Below, in pieces: positions 24,964 through 34,205 of a stretch of 46,236 nucleotides of DNA. Below the pieces are notes generated by a model. The model worked only from the letters and a program-made list of their open reading frames with translations. It was not told the DNA's origin and did not search any database. Location of the stretch: NCBI GenBank assembly GCA_021736185.1, contig JAIPGJ010000008.1:1-46236 (forward strand). The letters are read 5' to 3'. Position numbers and translations under genes: made by a program. This DNA is from Fidelibacterota bacterium. Its GTDB lineage: Bacteria > Fidelibacterota > UBA8477 > JABMPR01. Positions within the stretch are counted from its first letter, which is position 1. The number at the start of each line of letters is the position of its first letter.

Positions 24964-26829
24964 TTATTTCTTGCGACTTCGACGCGGGCTGATTCCGCTC
25001 TTTTTACTGCGCTTACCTCGATTACCACTCTGACTCATTCCATATTCTTTTTGTTTCGAGAATTTACCTTTTTTGGTTGGTAGGGGGGTTGGTTTGTCTG
25101 AAGAAACTTCCAATTGGACTTTAACTCCTTCATGTTCCTGACCATCTAATCTTTCAACCAGTTGATCTACAGCACCTTGCTCAATATCAAAGAAGGAAAA
25201 CTTTTTCATAATCTCGATGGCACCCACGTTGGCCCCGTTGGAATTCATAGTTTTATTGATTAATCCAATCAGACGGGTTGGAGTAAGGTCATTTTTCATG
25301 CCCAAATTAATAAATAATCGGGTAAAGGTCGTTTTGCCGGGACTTTGGTCCCGTCTGTTGTCCTGTTTATCTCCACGCTTACGTTCCGGCCTGTCACCGC
25401 GTTTGCTATCCTGCCCATCACCACGACTGCTTTCTGACCTGTCGCCACGGGTGCTTCTATCCCGACGTCCTGGACGTTCTCCCCGTTCTGGCTTGTCGCT
25501 GGCAGAAACATTGATATCAGTAGCATGCTTGTAATAAGACAGAAAACGGTTGAATTCAGCTGACACAAAATGCTTGATGAGGTCTTCTCTGGTCAACCAA
25601 TCCAGCTTTTCATAGATGGCAGGCATGAAGGGACCGATTTGCTTTTCATCGACCTCAACTTTTTCAATTTTATCAATTAGAGAGTACAACTGCGTGGTAC
25701 AGATATCCTTCCCGGTGGGTACCAGTTCCTTGCTAAACTTTATCTTGAACTTACTTTCAATTGATCTAATCTTACCCAATTCCCGGGTATGAATGATCGC
25801 AATGGAGATACCATTTTTTCCGGCTCGGCCTGTTCTGCCACTCCGGTGGATATAGACTTCTGAATCATCGGGTAAATTGTAATTCACTACGTGGGTCAGA
25901 TCGTTAATATCCAATCCCCGAGCAGCCACATCGGTGGCCACCAGAATCTGCAATTTTTTGGACCGAAACCTACCCATGACCTCATCACGCTGAACCTGAG
26001 ACAACTCACCATGCAGTGCATCGGCGTTATAACCGTCGTGCATAAATTTGTGTGCCGTATCCTTGGTTTCCTGTCGAGTCCGACAAAAAACCAGGCCATA
26101 AATATCGGGGTTTGAATCAGCAATACGCTTGAGAACTTCATAGCGGTTTTTCGCTTGAACCATATAGTAAATATGCTTGACGTTGACGGCTCCAGTGTTC
26201 ATGCTGGTTGCAGCAATTTCAATGGGATTCTTCATATAGGTCTTGGTCATCCGGAGAACTTCATTAGACATGGTCGCAGAAAACAAGAGGGTCTGCTTTG
26301 TGACCGAAGTTTCAGCGAGGATAAAATCTAAGTCCTCCTTGAAGCCCATATTGAGCATTTCATCAGCTTCATCCAGTACGACCCGCTCTACATTTCCGAG
26401 CAGCAACCTTTTACGCTTGATTAAATCTTTGGCACGACCCGGTGTGGCCACAACGATTTGAGCGCCTTTTCTCAGCGCTTTGATTTGCGTGTCGGCACTG
26501 GCGCCACCATAGACGGCGACAATCTCAATCTCCTTGATATGCTTGGCATAATTGTTCAAATCCTTGGTGATCTGAATACACAGTTCTCGGGTTGGGCAAA
26601 GGATGAGAGTTTGGGTTCGTTTATCCTCAGGTTTAGTGAGATGGATGGTGGGTAAACCAAAGGCCCCGGTTTTTCCCGTCCCGGTTTGCGCGAAGGCAAC
26701 CAGGTCCTGAGTTGAAGTTAGCAGGTGAGGAATTGTCTGTTCCTGGATAGGGGTAGGGATTTCAAATCCCATTTCTTGAACGGCCTTGACGATGTCATCA
26801 TACAGACCGAGTTGAGCAAAAGCATTCAT
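24964..26829 (-). CDS. deaD: DEAD-box RNA helicase, DeaD/CsdA type
   Basis: A 621-residue RNA helicase. The helicase core (about 1-360) has [47 protein letters not shown] and [11 protein letters not shown] charged linker rich in Arg-Gly-Asp repeats (about 443-500) leads to a DbpA-type RNA-binding domain (about 505-580), then a basic tail. This matches DeaD/CsdA, which unwinds structured RNA during ribosome assembly and in the cold. The frame opens with TTG at 26847, but the ATG at 26829 begins exactly at the family's usual N-terminus; neither has a strong Shine-Dalgarno. Its upstream region holds a palindrome and a TA tract, so it is probably regulated. Confidence 0.94.
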   Translation of the reverse strand: MNAFAQLGLYDDIVKAVQEMGFEIPTPIQEQTIPHLLTSTQDLVAFAQTGTGKTGAFGLPTIHLTKPEDKRTQTLILCPTRELCIQITKDLNNYAKHIKEIEIVAVYGGASADTQIKALRKGAQIVVATPGRAKDLIKRKRLLLGNVERVVLDEADEMLNMGFKEDLDFILAETSVTKQTLLFSATMSNEVLRMTKTYMKNPIEIAATSMNTGAVNVKHIYYMVQAKNRYEVLKRIADSNPDIYGLVFCRTRQETKDTAHKFMHDGYNADALHGELSQVQRDEVMGRFRSKKLQILVATDVAARGLDINDLTHVVNYNLPDDSEVYIHRSGRTGRAGKNGISIAIIHTRELGKIRSIESKFKIKFSKELVPTGKDICTTQLYSLIDKIEKVEVDEKQIGPFMPAIYEKLDWLTREDLIKHFVSAEFNRFLSYYKHATDINVSASDKPERGERPGRRDRSTRGDRSESSRGDGQDSKRGDRPERKRGDKQDNRRDQSPGKTTFTRLFINLGMKNDLTPTRLIGLINKTMNSNGANVGAIEIMKKFSFFDIEQGAVDQLVERLDGQEHEGVKVQLEVSSDKPTPLPTKKGKFSKQKEYGMSQSGNRGKRSKKSGISPRRSRKK

Positions 26830-26876
26830 TGTAATAGTTTGATCCAATTGATATTTAGTATGTTGTTATTTTCATT

Positions 26877-26928
26877 TCGTTTAGTATAAACGAGAAGCAT
26901 CCCTGTATATATATATATATTCATCCCT
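26877..26928 (-). promoter_or_regulatory. deaD leader: palindrome and TA tract flanked by direct repeats
   Basis: Upstream of deaD there is TCGTTTA-GTA-TAAACGA (26877-26893), a perfect palindrome with a three-base centre. Next, moving away from the gene, comes a TA tract (about 26906-26920) flanked by direct repeats CATCCCT at 26898-26904 and 26922-26928. The TA tract could supply a -10 element, which would place the palindrome in the early transcript as an operator or short hairpin. Pattern only. Confidence 0.35.
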
Positions 26929-27252
26929 CTATTTTTCTTCCCGAACCCTGAGAATGGTCACAGATAAGGGCTTGAGACACAAAATCAATAAATTATTCAA
27001 GCGGCTGGTTTCAGCGGACTTTGTGGAAAATAGTTTTTAGGGCTCTAAGTTTTGCTAAATCGCCAAGCGAAGCCGCTCAATTTGCTCCCAGAAGGGAAGC
27101 TGAAAAGGTGACCGGAAAAGTAAGTTTCAGGGCTTTCTAAAGCCTCAGCATATTTATCCTTCAACCCATATGGGGCATCCGCCATGGCCGTTAGGATGAG
27201 TAATGAAGACCATCAGAATAGCTGTATTATGCTGCTTGATGCCCTCTTAATT
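26929..27252. other. Non-coding stretch between deaD leader and SRPBCC gene
   Basis: No convincing gene or RNA is seen here. The only structures are a 7-base inverted pair AGCGGCT (27000-27006) / AGCCGCT (27071-27077) and a small palindrome GGCTTT-CT-AAAGCC (27131-27144), followed by the 3' side of the SRPBCC gene on the minus strand. The second could be a weak hairpin but has no T-run. Confidence 0.4.
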
Positions 27253-27720
27253 TCAAGTGAGTCGTGGAAATATTTTTTCTAGAGCCAGGGTTCGGTACTC
27301 AAATATTTTTGCCAGCTGGGATCGAATGACAATGGCATTGGCCATGGCACCTAGAAAACCTAATGGGGGTTGATAACTGACAATATCTTTCATGAGAACG
27401 CCGTCGGCCTGTTGTTCCAAAATATGTTGATGATGCCACATTTTATAAGGACCGATTCTCTGTTCATCTACAAAGTGCTTACCCTCTTGAACATGGGTGA
27501 TCTCAGTGACCCAGGTGGTGGGAATTCCAAATAACGGACGTACCCGATATTTGACAATCATACCGGCATACATTTTTTCCGGCAAAGCGCCTGAAACAAT
27601 ATCAAATCCCATTTCAGCGGGCGTAATTTTTTTCAAGTTTGCAGGTGACGATATAAAGTCCCATACATCAACCTGGCTTGCCGGTATGAGCTGCTCTCGC
27701 TTGAATTGGTAGAAAGCCAT
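27253..27720 (-). CDS. SRPBCC-fold protein
   Basis: A 155-residue single-domain protein of the START/SRPBCC ligand-binding superfamily. It starts with the usual strand-helix pattern (FKREQLIPASQVDVWDFISSPANLKKITP) and ends with the long C-terminal helix. PPLGFLGAMANAIVIRSQLAKIFEYR matches the plant-type polyketide cyclase/coronafacic acid-like branch often annotated as a cell-division inhibitor-like protein. Ligand and role are unknown. It follows the alpha/beta hydrolase gene by 14 bases and is probably the last gene of the amidase-hydrolase run. Confidence 0.85.
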   Translation of the reverse strand: MAFYQFKREQLIPASQVDVWDFISSPANLKKITPAEMGFDIVSGALPEKMYAGMIVKYRVRPLFGIPTTWVTEITHVQEGKHFVDEQRIGPYKMWHHQHILEQQADGVLMKDIVSYQPPLGFLGAMANAIVIRSQLAKIFEYRTLALEKIFPRLT

Positions 27721-27734
27721 ATAGCTTGTTTCCC

Positions 27735-28502
27735 CTATTTGTACTTATCAAGAAAAGTTGCTACCGCTTCCCAATACTGCTCATTCCCTTTTTGTTCTGG
27801 CCAGAGGGCTTTCGATCCATGATACCCTTCAAATTCTGGTGTGAAGAAGGTTTTTGAGGCCGCTGGAATCGCATCAAATATTTCCCTGCGGGATGCCGCC
27901 TCTTCTAGAGAACAGGTCATAAAGACCGGACATTGTACCAGTCTGGCATAATCAACAATTGTTTTGCCCTTAAAATTAAAGTAGGTACCTGGTGAAAAGG
28001 TGAGTAATGCGGAAATGTCCTCAGGATGCTGAGAAGCCAAGACTATCGCCAAGGATGCGGAGTAAGAGCTACCCCAGATAATTATTTTTTGATTAGGATA
28101 AGTTTTTTTTGCATGGTCCAATAAGAGTTCTAGATCTGGGTATGCATCTATATAATCGGTACCCATCTCGCGTTTCGTTGCCTGGGCATAGGTGTCATTG
28201 CTCACGCCTTTAATTTTGTCACCGGAACGCTGATCGATGGCCAGACAGGTAAATCCCAGCTCATTCAAATGCGGTGCTATGGAGCGATATTCCCCTCGAC
28301 TATAGCGGGCTTGATGAAAGAGCAAAATGACCGGAGCTTCACCACCCACCACTTCATAAACATCTGCCTTGATGGTCAAGCCATCAGATGTTGGTAACAG
28401 TATGGTCTGGAAAGCTGGCTCTTTAGGCGCACAATAACTCAAACTTAAAACGAACCCCGCAGCAATCAATAAGGTCACTAAAACTTTTGGTGGATACATC
28501 AT
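27735..28502 (-). CDS. Alpha/beta hydrolase, lipoprotein
   Basis: A 255-residue exported hydrolase. The N-terminal hydrophobic segment ends in a lipobox (Leu-Ser-Tyr-Cys24), so it should be lipid-anchored outside the cytoplasm. The nucleophile elbow is GSSYSA at about residue 145, ILLFHQARYSRGEYR provides the oxyanion region, and FEGYHGSKAL near the end carries the catalytic His. It resembles dienelactone hydrolase-type and peptidase S9-like folds; the substrate is unknown. A GAGGTG Shine-Dalgarno precedes it. It lies between an exported amidase and an SRPBCC protein. Confidence 0.85.
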   Translation of the reverse strand: MMYPPKVLVTLLIAAGFVLSLSYCAPKEPAFQTILLPTSDGLTIKADVYEVVGGEAPVILLFHQARYSRGEYRSIAPHLNELGFTCLAIDQRSGDKIKGVSNDTYAQATKREMGTDYIDAYPDLELLLDHAKKTYPNQKIIIWGSSYSASLAIVLASQHPEDISALLTFSPGTYFNFKGKTIVDYARLVQCPVFMTCSLEEAASRREIFDAIPAASKTFFTPEFEGYHGSKALWPEQKGNEQYWEAVATFLDKYK

Positions 28503-28525
28503 TTAAACACCTCAATAAACTTAAA

Positions 28526-30124
28526 TTAATCCAGAAATCTGGGGGACCGCCGATGATGGGTTCCCTGCTCATAAGCATAGGCAATCTCCAGGAGAATGGG
28601 CTCACTCCAGGCCCTTCCAAAAATGGATACACCAACGGGGAGTTCATCAACAAAACCCATGGGAACCGTAATATTAGGATAACCGGATTGAGCCGCCGGT
28701 GAGGAACTTCCCAACTGAAAACTGTCTCCATTAATGTGGTCTGTTTCCCAGGCAGGGCTGCCTGTCGGTGCCATAATTGCATCCAGTCTGTGCTCATTCA
28801 TGACACGGTCAATACCCTGTTCGCGGGCACCTCTAAGCATGGTGGCTAATGACTCTGCATATTCCTTTGAGCTGAGATCATCTTTTTCCTGAGCCATTTC
28901 CAAATATTTCTGATTATAAAAAGTCATCTCGATGTCATCGGAATGGTTAAAGGCGATCAATTCTTCCAAGCTCTTAATCGGTGCATTTGGTCCCAGGGAT
29001 TTGAAATACTTATTCAAGCCATCCTTATACTCAAAGAGCATGATGTTGAATGAAGCAGGTCCAACATCATTCCCGATAACTTGGTCGACCTCAATTATAT
29101 CAGCTCCCTGACTTTTCAAGTACTCCAGTGTTTCATCCATGAGAGCATCCACTTTGTAATTGGCTCCCCGGGGACCAGTAAAATGGCCGATCCGCTTACC
29201 CTTGAGGCCATCCATTTTCAAAAATTGGGTGTAGTCTGCATAAGCCTTCCCTCGGCTGTCCAAAGTTTTCTCGTCTGATTCATCTATCCCAACCATGGCA
29301 CCCAGGCAAAGCGCAGCATCACGTACGGTTCGCGCCATAGGTCCGGCAGTATCCTGCGTATATGAGATAGGAATGATTCCAGAGCGACTCACCAAACCAA
29401 CCGTTGGTTTAATGCCCACAATTCCATTACTCGTGGAGGGACAAACGATGGATCCGTTGGTTTCAGTACCGATGGCCAGAACAGTCAAGTTGGCTGAGAC
29501 GGCGACACCTGACCCCGAACTGGAACCGCAGGGATTGCGACTGAGCATATAGGGGTTATGGGTTTGCCCCCCCACACCACTCCATCCGCTGGAAGAGAGT
29601 TCACCCCTGAAATTCGCCCATTCGCTGAGGTTTGTTTTTCCCAGAATGACGGCTCCGGCTGCCCGCAATTGTTTGGCAACAAAACTGTCCTGCAAGGGGT
29701 GGGAATTTTTCAGCGCTCTCGATCCGGCTGTGGTGGGCATTCTATCGTGAGTATCAATATTATCTTTCAGCAGGATTGGAATACCATGTAAGGGACCTCG
29801 AATCTTGCCGTCCTTCATTTCGGCATCCAGCGCTGCAGCAATTTGCATGGCATCTGGATTAACCTGGATAATGGAGTGAAGCGTGGGTCCCGATTGATCA
29901 ATTTTTTCTATTCGTTTGAGATAGGCTTCAACCAGAGAACTGACACTATATTTTCCTGTTCTATAGTCTTCTTGAATCTGACCGATTTCTATTTCCTCAA
30001 ACATAAATGATTCTGAGAGATTTGTTTGTTCCGGTTTTGCCTGGCAAGAATAAACCCATCCGGATAATGCCAGAATCAATATTGTCCGGTATACATGTTG
30101 ACAACACTTGATTATGATTTTCAT
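28526..30124 (-). CDS. Amidase-signature family amidase, exported lipoprotein
   Basis: A 532-residue amidase. After a signal with a lipobox-like Val-Tyr-Ser-Cys27 comes the amidase signature domain: catalytic Lys in ILLKDNIDTHDRMPTTAGS, the Gly/Ser-rich loop CGSSSGSGVAVSANLT with the cis-Ser, and the nucleophile Ser in ETNGSIVCPSTSNGIVGIKPT, then the late PNITVPMGF segment. It hydrolyses amide bonds of small substrates; GatA function is unlikely because of the export signal and the lack of GatB/GatC nearby. A strong GAGGAG lies upstream of the ATG. The alpha/beta hydrolase gene follows after 23 bases. Confidence 0.93.
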   Translation of the reverse strand: MKIIIKCCQHVYRTILILALSGWVYSCQAKPEQTNLSESFMFEEIEIGQIQEDYRTGKYSVSSLVEAYLKRIEKIDQSGPTLHSIIQVNPDAMQIAAALDAEMKDGKIRGPLHGIPILLKDNIDTHDRMPTTAGSRALKNSHPLQDSFVAKQLRAAGAVILGKTNLSEWANFRGELSSSGWSGVGGQTHNPYMLSRNPCGSSSGSGVAVSANLTVLAIGTETNGSIVCPSTSNGIVGIKPTVGLVSRSGIIPISYTQDTAGPMARTVRDAALCLGAMVGIDESDEKTLDSRGKAYADYTQFLKMDGLKGKRIGHFTGPRGANYKVDALMDETLEYLKSQGADIIEVDQVIGNDVGPASFNIMLFEYKDGLNKYFKSLGPNAPIKSLEELIAFNHSDDIEMTFYNQKYLEMAQEKDDLSSKEYAESLATMLRGAREQGIDRVMNEHRLDAIMAPTGSPAWETDHINGDSFQLGSSSPAAQSGYPNITVPMGFVDELPVGVSIFGRAWSEPILLEIAYAYEQGTHHRRSPRFLD

Positions 30125-30217
30125 GGTTTAGTCTCCTCAATATCTCTCCTCACAGGGTCATCGTCATTCCCGCTCCAGCAGCAGGACTTTGATTATTTGC
30201 GCCCTATAAGCAGAAGA

Positions 30218-32767
30218 TTAGACAGAATTTCTACTGGCATTAATATTTCCATATAAAGATCGCTTCACGATCTTTTCATAGCTGGGTTTTAAGACTACCC
30301 CCTGCTCTATTTTCTGCATGGCGTACTGCTGGATGACCAGGAGTGGAAGCACAATCCGTTTTCGTATTTCGATAGATTCCTTGGAGACTGCCTCCTCCTG
30401 CATCAAATGATCGAAGCCTGAGATCAGAAGCAACATGTCTTTTGATAATTGATATTCATCAAGGAGAATATGCCAGAATTCCTTGTAATTATCATCTTTG
30501 GAAATATATCTGGTTAAGTTAAAATCACATTTAAACAAGGACATCATGCTATTCAACATGAGCGTTTTAAAATAAGGGACATCGCGGAACAAATGTTTTA
30601 ATTCGTCGAGTTTACCCTGCTTCTCCAGCTCCTTCAGAGCAGTGCCAACTCCAAAGTATCCTGGAACATTTTGCTTCATTTGGCTCCAGGAACCGACAAA
30701 CGGGATGGCTCGAAGATCTTTTAGCTCAAGCTTTTTATCATTCCCTCTTTTAACAGGCCTGCTGCCAATATTAGCCTCAGCGTAGTATTTGAGCGTGCTT
30801 TTATTTTCAAGATAGGGAAGAAACATCTCATGTTGTTTTAATCGTGTATATTTTTGGTGGCTCAACACAGCTAATTCTTCGAGCATGCGCCTATCATCCA
30901 CATTGATGTGATTCTCTTTATCTGAGATGATATTAGACAGACCTGCGGTCAGCAGTTGTTCGCAATTGTGGGTAAAGTGCGCTTTGGTGCCATAGCGACT
31001 GGTAATGGTCTGTCCCTGAATGGTAAGTTGAATTTCATGTTTGGCGATTTCTTTACTCTGAGAAGCGTAAAAGCGGTGTGTTTTGCCACCACCACGGGCT
31101 GGTGGACCACCCCGACCATCAAAAAAGACCGCCTTGATATGGTGCTGAGCGCAGACTGCGGAAATTGACTCTTTGGTCTTAAATATTGACCAGTTGGCCT
31201 GTAAGTATCCCCCATCCTTGGTACCATCGGAAAACCCCAGCATAACAGTTTGTGTATTATTTCTCAGGGCTACATGTTTGCGATATTCATTATTATTAAA
31301 AAGAGTTTCTATGATGTAGGCAGAATGAGTCATCCCGTCCATGGATTCAAAGAGTGGAATAATATCAAAAGTGAGCTGGGAATCCCTGAGTCCACACCAT
31401 CTAAAAAGCGCATAAACAAACAGGACGGCGTAAATATCTTCGGCGTTACTGATGATATAGCGATTACAGCCGGCTTCCCCATTTTTTGTTTGAATCAGTT
31501 TGAGTCCAGAAATAGTCTGGAGCGTATCCTTAATGAGTGGGTCCTTAAATTTTGTTACATCGATCAATATATTTTTACTGGTCAGAATATTAACTAATTC
31601 AGGTTCTTCCAGCTCATCCAAGCTTGATTCAATTAACTTTTCACTCCTAAGAATTGCCTCTATTGTCTTTTTATGTACATCATGATTTTGTCGAATATCG
31701 AGTGTGGCAAAATGGGTTTTAAATATTTTTACTTTATCAATAACTTTATCAAGTTCGTCAATGTACAAACTATTGTAGCACTTAATTATACGAGCTCTTG
31801 CTTTAGTGAGTGGCTCAAGTATTTCTGTAAATGGAATGGCTCTCTCAGACTCATACATGGCTTGATAAAGCTTCTGCTTTAAATTTAAAATAAGTTCGCT
31901 TACATCTTTAAAAGTCAGCATTAAAGAAAGCCGCTTCACATCCCAATAATAGCATTTCATCAGACTCATGCGAAGATCATCTGCTACCAGCATTGTGGCC
32001 TTATGGGTCACATAGGGATTACCATCTCTATCTCCACCGGGCCAGAACCCCAGCTGTATTAACTCAGGGTTATCAAATTCCTTTGACGCAATATTTTTCT
32101 TGATGTTGCTATATAATTCGCCAATTGCATCATAGTATACATACTTTAAGTAATAGATTAAATTTTGCGCTTCTTCATAGGGTGTTGGCTTTTTTGAATT
32201 GAGGAGTGAGGTCATGCCTAATTGCTGCAAAACCAAATCAATATCATTAATGTTGTTTTTACTAATCAATTTTCTCAAACTACTGATGATATCTAAAACT
32301 GACCGGGGATAAAACTGCGTTGGGTGTGCAGTTAGGACCAGACGAGCTTTAAATATTTTCAGTTGCTCTTCAAATTCAGGCCCTTTATTTTTCGTATTAT
32401 GTAGAGCGAAATATTCCTTGAGCGAGAGCTCGCTGGCATGTCTCTGGATTTGTTCAAAGGAGGCATCTTCAACACTATCAAACAAGACGACCTGCCGCTC
32501 AACAAATTGAATAACTTTAAACATAAAATTAATTTTGGCAGTTTCAGATTGAATGCCAGCTTGATTTTCAAAGAACGTATCCAATATCTCAATTGGATAC
32601 TGACCTGCTTCCAACCCCAGTTTGGAAGATTCATATAGAAGTGGAATAAGCATCCCGACATGTTTAAAAGAGTCCGCTCGTTGATTTAAAAATAAGCTGT
32701 TATAAATGTTAAATTTATTTTTAACCCACTTCTCAAATGCTTCGACACGGGCTGTGCTATTTGTCAT
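30218..32767 (-). CDS. ppc: Phosphoenolpyruvate carboxylase
   Basis: Carboxylates PEP with bicarbonate to oxaloacetate, the main anaplerotic step. The 849-residue protein has the catalytic LTAHPTQ (His148), GGDRDGNPYVT, MLGFSDGTKDGGYLQANW, FFDGRGGPPARGGG (about 547-560), and RAIPFVGSWSQMKQNVPG. Motif order and length fit bacterial Ppc. Oddity: the invariant C-terminal tail, usually QNTG or RNTG, is Arg-Asn-Ser-Val. No regulator binding is visible. It is preceded by a non-coding gap of about 220 bases and reads alone. Confidence 0.96.
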   Translation of the reverse strand: MTNSTARVEAFEKWVKNKFNIYNSLFLNQRADSFKHVGMLIPLLYESSKLGLEAGQYPIEILDTFFENQAGIQSETAKINFMFKVIQFVERQVVLFDSVEDASFEQIQRHASELSLKEYFALHNTKNKGPEFEEQLKIFKARLVLTAHPTQFYPRSVLDIISSLRKLISKNNINDIDLVLQQLGMTSLLNSKKPTPYEEAQNLIYYLKYVYYDAIGELYSNIKKNIASKEFDNPELIQLGFWPGGDRDGNPYVTHKATMLVADDLRMSLMKCYYWDVKRLSLMLTFKDVSELILNLKQKLYQAMYESERAIPFTEILEPLTKARARIIKCYNSLYIDELDKVIDKVKIFKTHFATLDIRQNHDVHKKTIEAILRSEKLIESSLDELEEPELVNILTSKNILIDVTKFKDPLIKDTLQTISGLKLIQTKNGEAGCNRYIISNAEDIYAVLFVYALFRWCGLRDSQLTFDIIPLFESMDGMTHSAYIIETLFNNNEYRKHVALRNNTQTVMLGFSDGTKDGGYLQANWSIFKTKESISAVCAQHHIKAVFFDGRGGPPARGGGKTHRFYASQSKEIAKHEIQLTIQGQTITSRYGTKAHFTHNCEQLLTAGLSNIISDKENHINVDDRRMLEELAVLSHQKYTRLKQHEMFLPYLENKSTLKYYAEANIGSRPVKRGNDKKLELKDLRAIPFVGSWSQMKQNVPGYFGVGTALKELEKQGKLDELKHLFRDVPYFKTLMLNSMMSLFKCDFNLTRYISKDDNYKEFWHILLDEYQLSKDMLLLISGFDHLMQEEAVSKESIEIRKRIVLPLLVIQQYAMQKIEQGVVLKPSYEKIVKRSLYGNINASRNSV

Positions 32768-32991
32768 TTATGCCACTTCACTCTCTCTTGGATGATTTCC
32801 CCCAGTATTTCCCTGAAGTATATTTATTTTAAACCCTCGACACGTGATCATCAGATGAAACTAAATATTCACCTGAAATAAGTGTCTTCTCTATTAACAA
32901 TAGTCTGCTTTCTCTTTCAATATATTGATGTCAGTCAAGCTACAGGTGGAAAGCAGAGACCCTTCAATAATAAGAGGAATGAAACTGCTGT

Positions 32992-33627
32992 CTAAAGCCA
33001 ACCTAAGCCGAGTCCAAACACGAGAATCGCCAGAACATCAAAGCCCCAGATGGCTCCCACGGTGACCAGCTTTTGCTTCATGGTGGGCATATCATAAACC
33101 CAAAAAGCAACAACAAAAAAGGTAAGATAGCCAAACAGAAATATGAGCCAGGGGGTATTTGCATCCCAGAAGGTCCAATCCCAGGTTAGTGCGTCAACTG
33201 CATTGAGCAGTATCTCGATGAACACACAAAAAATGGAGCCGGCAATGGCGATGAACCAGCGGTTGGGAACACCTAGAATCTTATCCTCCTTATTGGGGAG
33301 TAAAAACTTTGTCCAAATAATCCCTGAGACGGCAAACATAAACATGATTTCAATATTTAGCCCGATGAGGATGAGATAAGAGCTATCACCAGGTGTACAC
33401 CAGAGCGGTGCCCAACCTGCAAGTTTAAAAATGACGGAATTCATGATTTCATTGAACCAGTCCATGCCCCAGAAAGCAAGCCCTGCCAGAACAGCAACAT
33501 AATTTTTTTTCTCCATCTCCACGGCATAGACATAAAACACAAATGCCAGAAGTGGAATGACATACCATTGAAACTGTGAACCATCCCGTAGATGCATCAT
33601 CGCTTGTTGTGAAAAATCGCTGGGCAT
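32992..33627 (-). CDS. Unrecognised integral membrane protein
   Basis: I do not recognise this 211-residue protein. It has about six or seven hydrophobic helices, several Trp-rich (WDWTFWDANTPW, FWGMDWFNEIMNS). A cluster of charged or polar residues inside or next to the helices (NEIMNS, NIEIMF, FIEILLNAVDAL) may form a ligand or ion site. A very strong GAGGGGAGG precedes its ATG, so it is well translated. It follows the DUF4199 gene by 65 bases and appears to belong to the VOC/DUF4199 operon. No signal peptide or catalytic motif is seen. Confidence 0.75.
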   Translation of the reverse strand: MPSDFSQQAMMHLRDGSQFQWYVIPLLAFVFYVYAVEMEKKNYVAVLAGLAFWGMDWFNEIMNSVIFKLAGWAPLWCTPGDSSYLILIGLNIEIMFMFAVSGIIWTKFLLPNKEDKILGVPNRWFIAIAGSIFCVFIEILLNAVDALTWDWTFWDANTPWLIFLFGYLTFFVVAFWVYDMPTMKQKLVTVGAIWGFDVLAILVFGLGLGWL

Positions 33628-33692
33628 AGTGCCTCCCCTCTTTTTTAATTTGAGGGCAAATTAATCTCCGGAGGAAAAAGAAAAAGAATTAG

Positions 33693-34190
33693 CTAAGCTT
33701 CGCTGGTGACTTCTGGCTTCGATTTAAGAAAAAAAGCTACCACAGCACTTGTCACCACACCCATCATTGGTGCACTGATAGTGCTGACGAGGATATAGTG
33801 TCGGACATTGAAATAAGCTTCAGCCTCGGGGAGTGTGGCTAAACCATTTGCTACGCCATGTCTGATGGCATTCTCAAAATAATGAGGACTGATAACGAAG
33901 GCAGATACCAGTTGGACACCGGGAGTCAATAAACCCACGATTATGGAGATAATGACGCCACTTTTCAAGCCCTGCCAATAGGTCATTTTGCCAGAAAAAT
34001 CTTGGTCTCTTTTGTCTCTTAATGCAAAGACATAAATGACCACAGCCACAATTGCGAAAAGGTTTGAATAAGTCGCATGCTTATCAATGTGAGTACTGTG
34101 TAATCCCATGAGACGTTCAAGCAGCATCCACAGCATGATGCCACAGGTAAAGATAAGACCCCATTTTATCTCAGTTTTAAATTTGTTCAT
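33693..34190 (-). CDS. DUF4199 family membrane protein
   Basis: A 165-residue protein with four hydrophobic helices, fitting DUF4199 (PF13858), a small membrane family common in Bacteroidota. Typical parts are the first helix WGLIFTCGIMLWMLLE, FAIVAVVIYVFALRDKRD, the WQGLKSGVIISII segment and a C-terminal helix followed by KSKPEV. Function unknown. AAGGAG lies upstream of the ATG. It begins 15 bases after the VOC gene. Confidence 0.8.
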   Translation of the reverse strand: MNKFKTEIKWGLIFTCGIMLWMLLERLMGLHSTHIDKHATYSNLFAIVAVVIYVFALRDKRDQDFSGKMTYWQGLKSGVIISIIVGLLTPGVQLVSAFVISPHYFENAIRHGVANGLATLPEAEAYFNVRHYILVSTISAPMMGVVTSAVVAFFLKSKPEVTSEA

Positions 34191-34205
34191 TTCAGCTGCT
34201 CCTTC

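Noticed and set aside
23689-26829. Adjacent helicases as a defence system.
   Set aside because: Both have complete, standard RhlE and DeaD/CsdA domain layouts and there are no nuclease or defence partners.
27000-27077. Inverted pair AGCGGCT/AGCCGCT as a structured RNA.
   Set aside because: Only seven base pairs with a long loop and no further support.
30125-30217. Possible repeat element (CGTCATTCCCGC-like) between amidase and ppc genes.
   Set aside because: Seen only once in the window, so repeat status cannot be supported.
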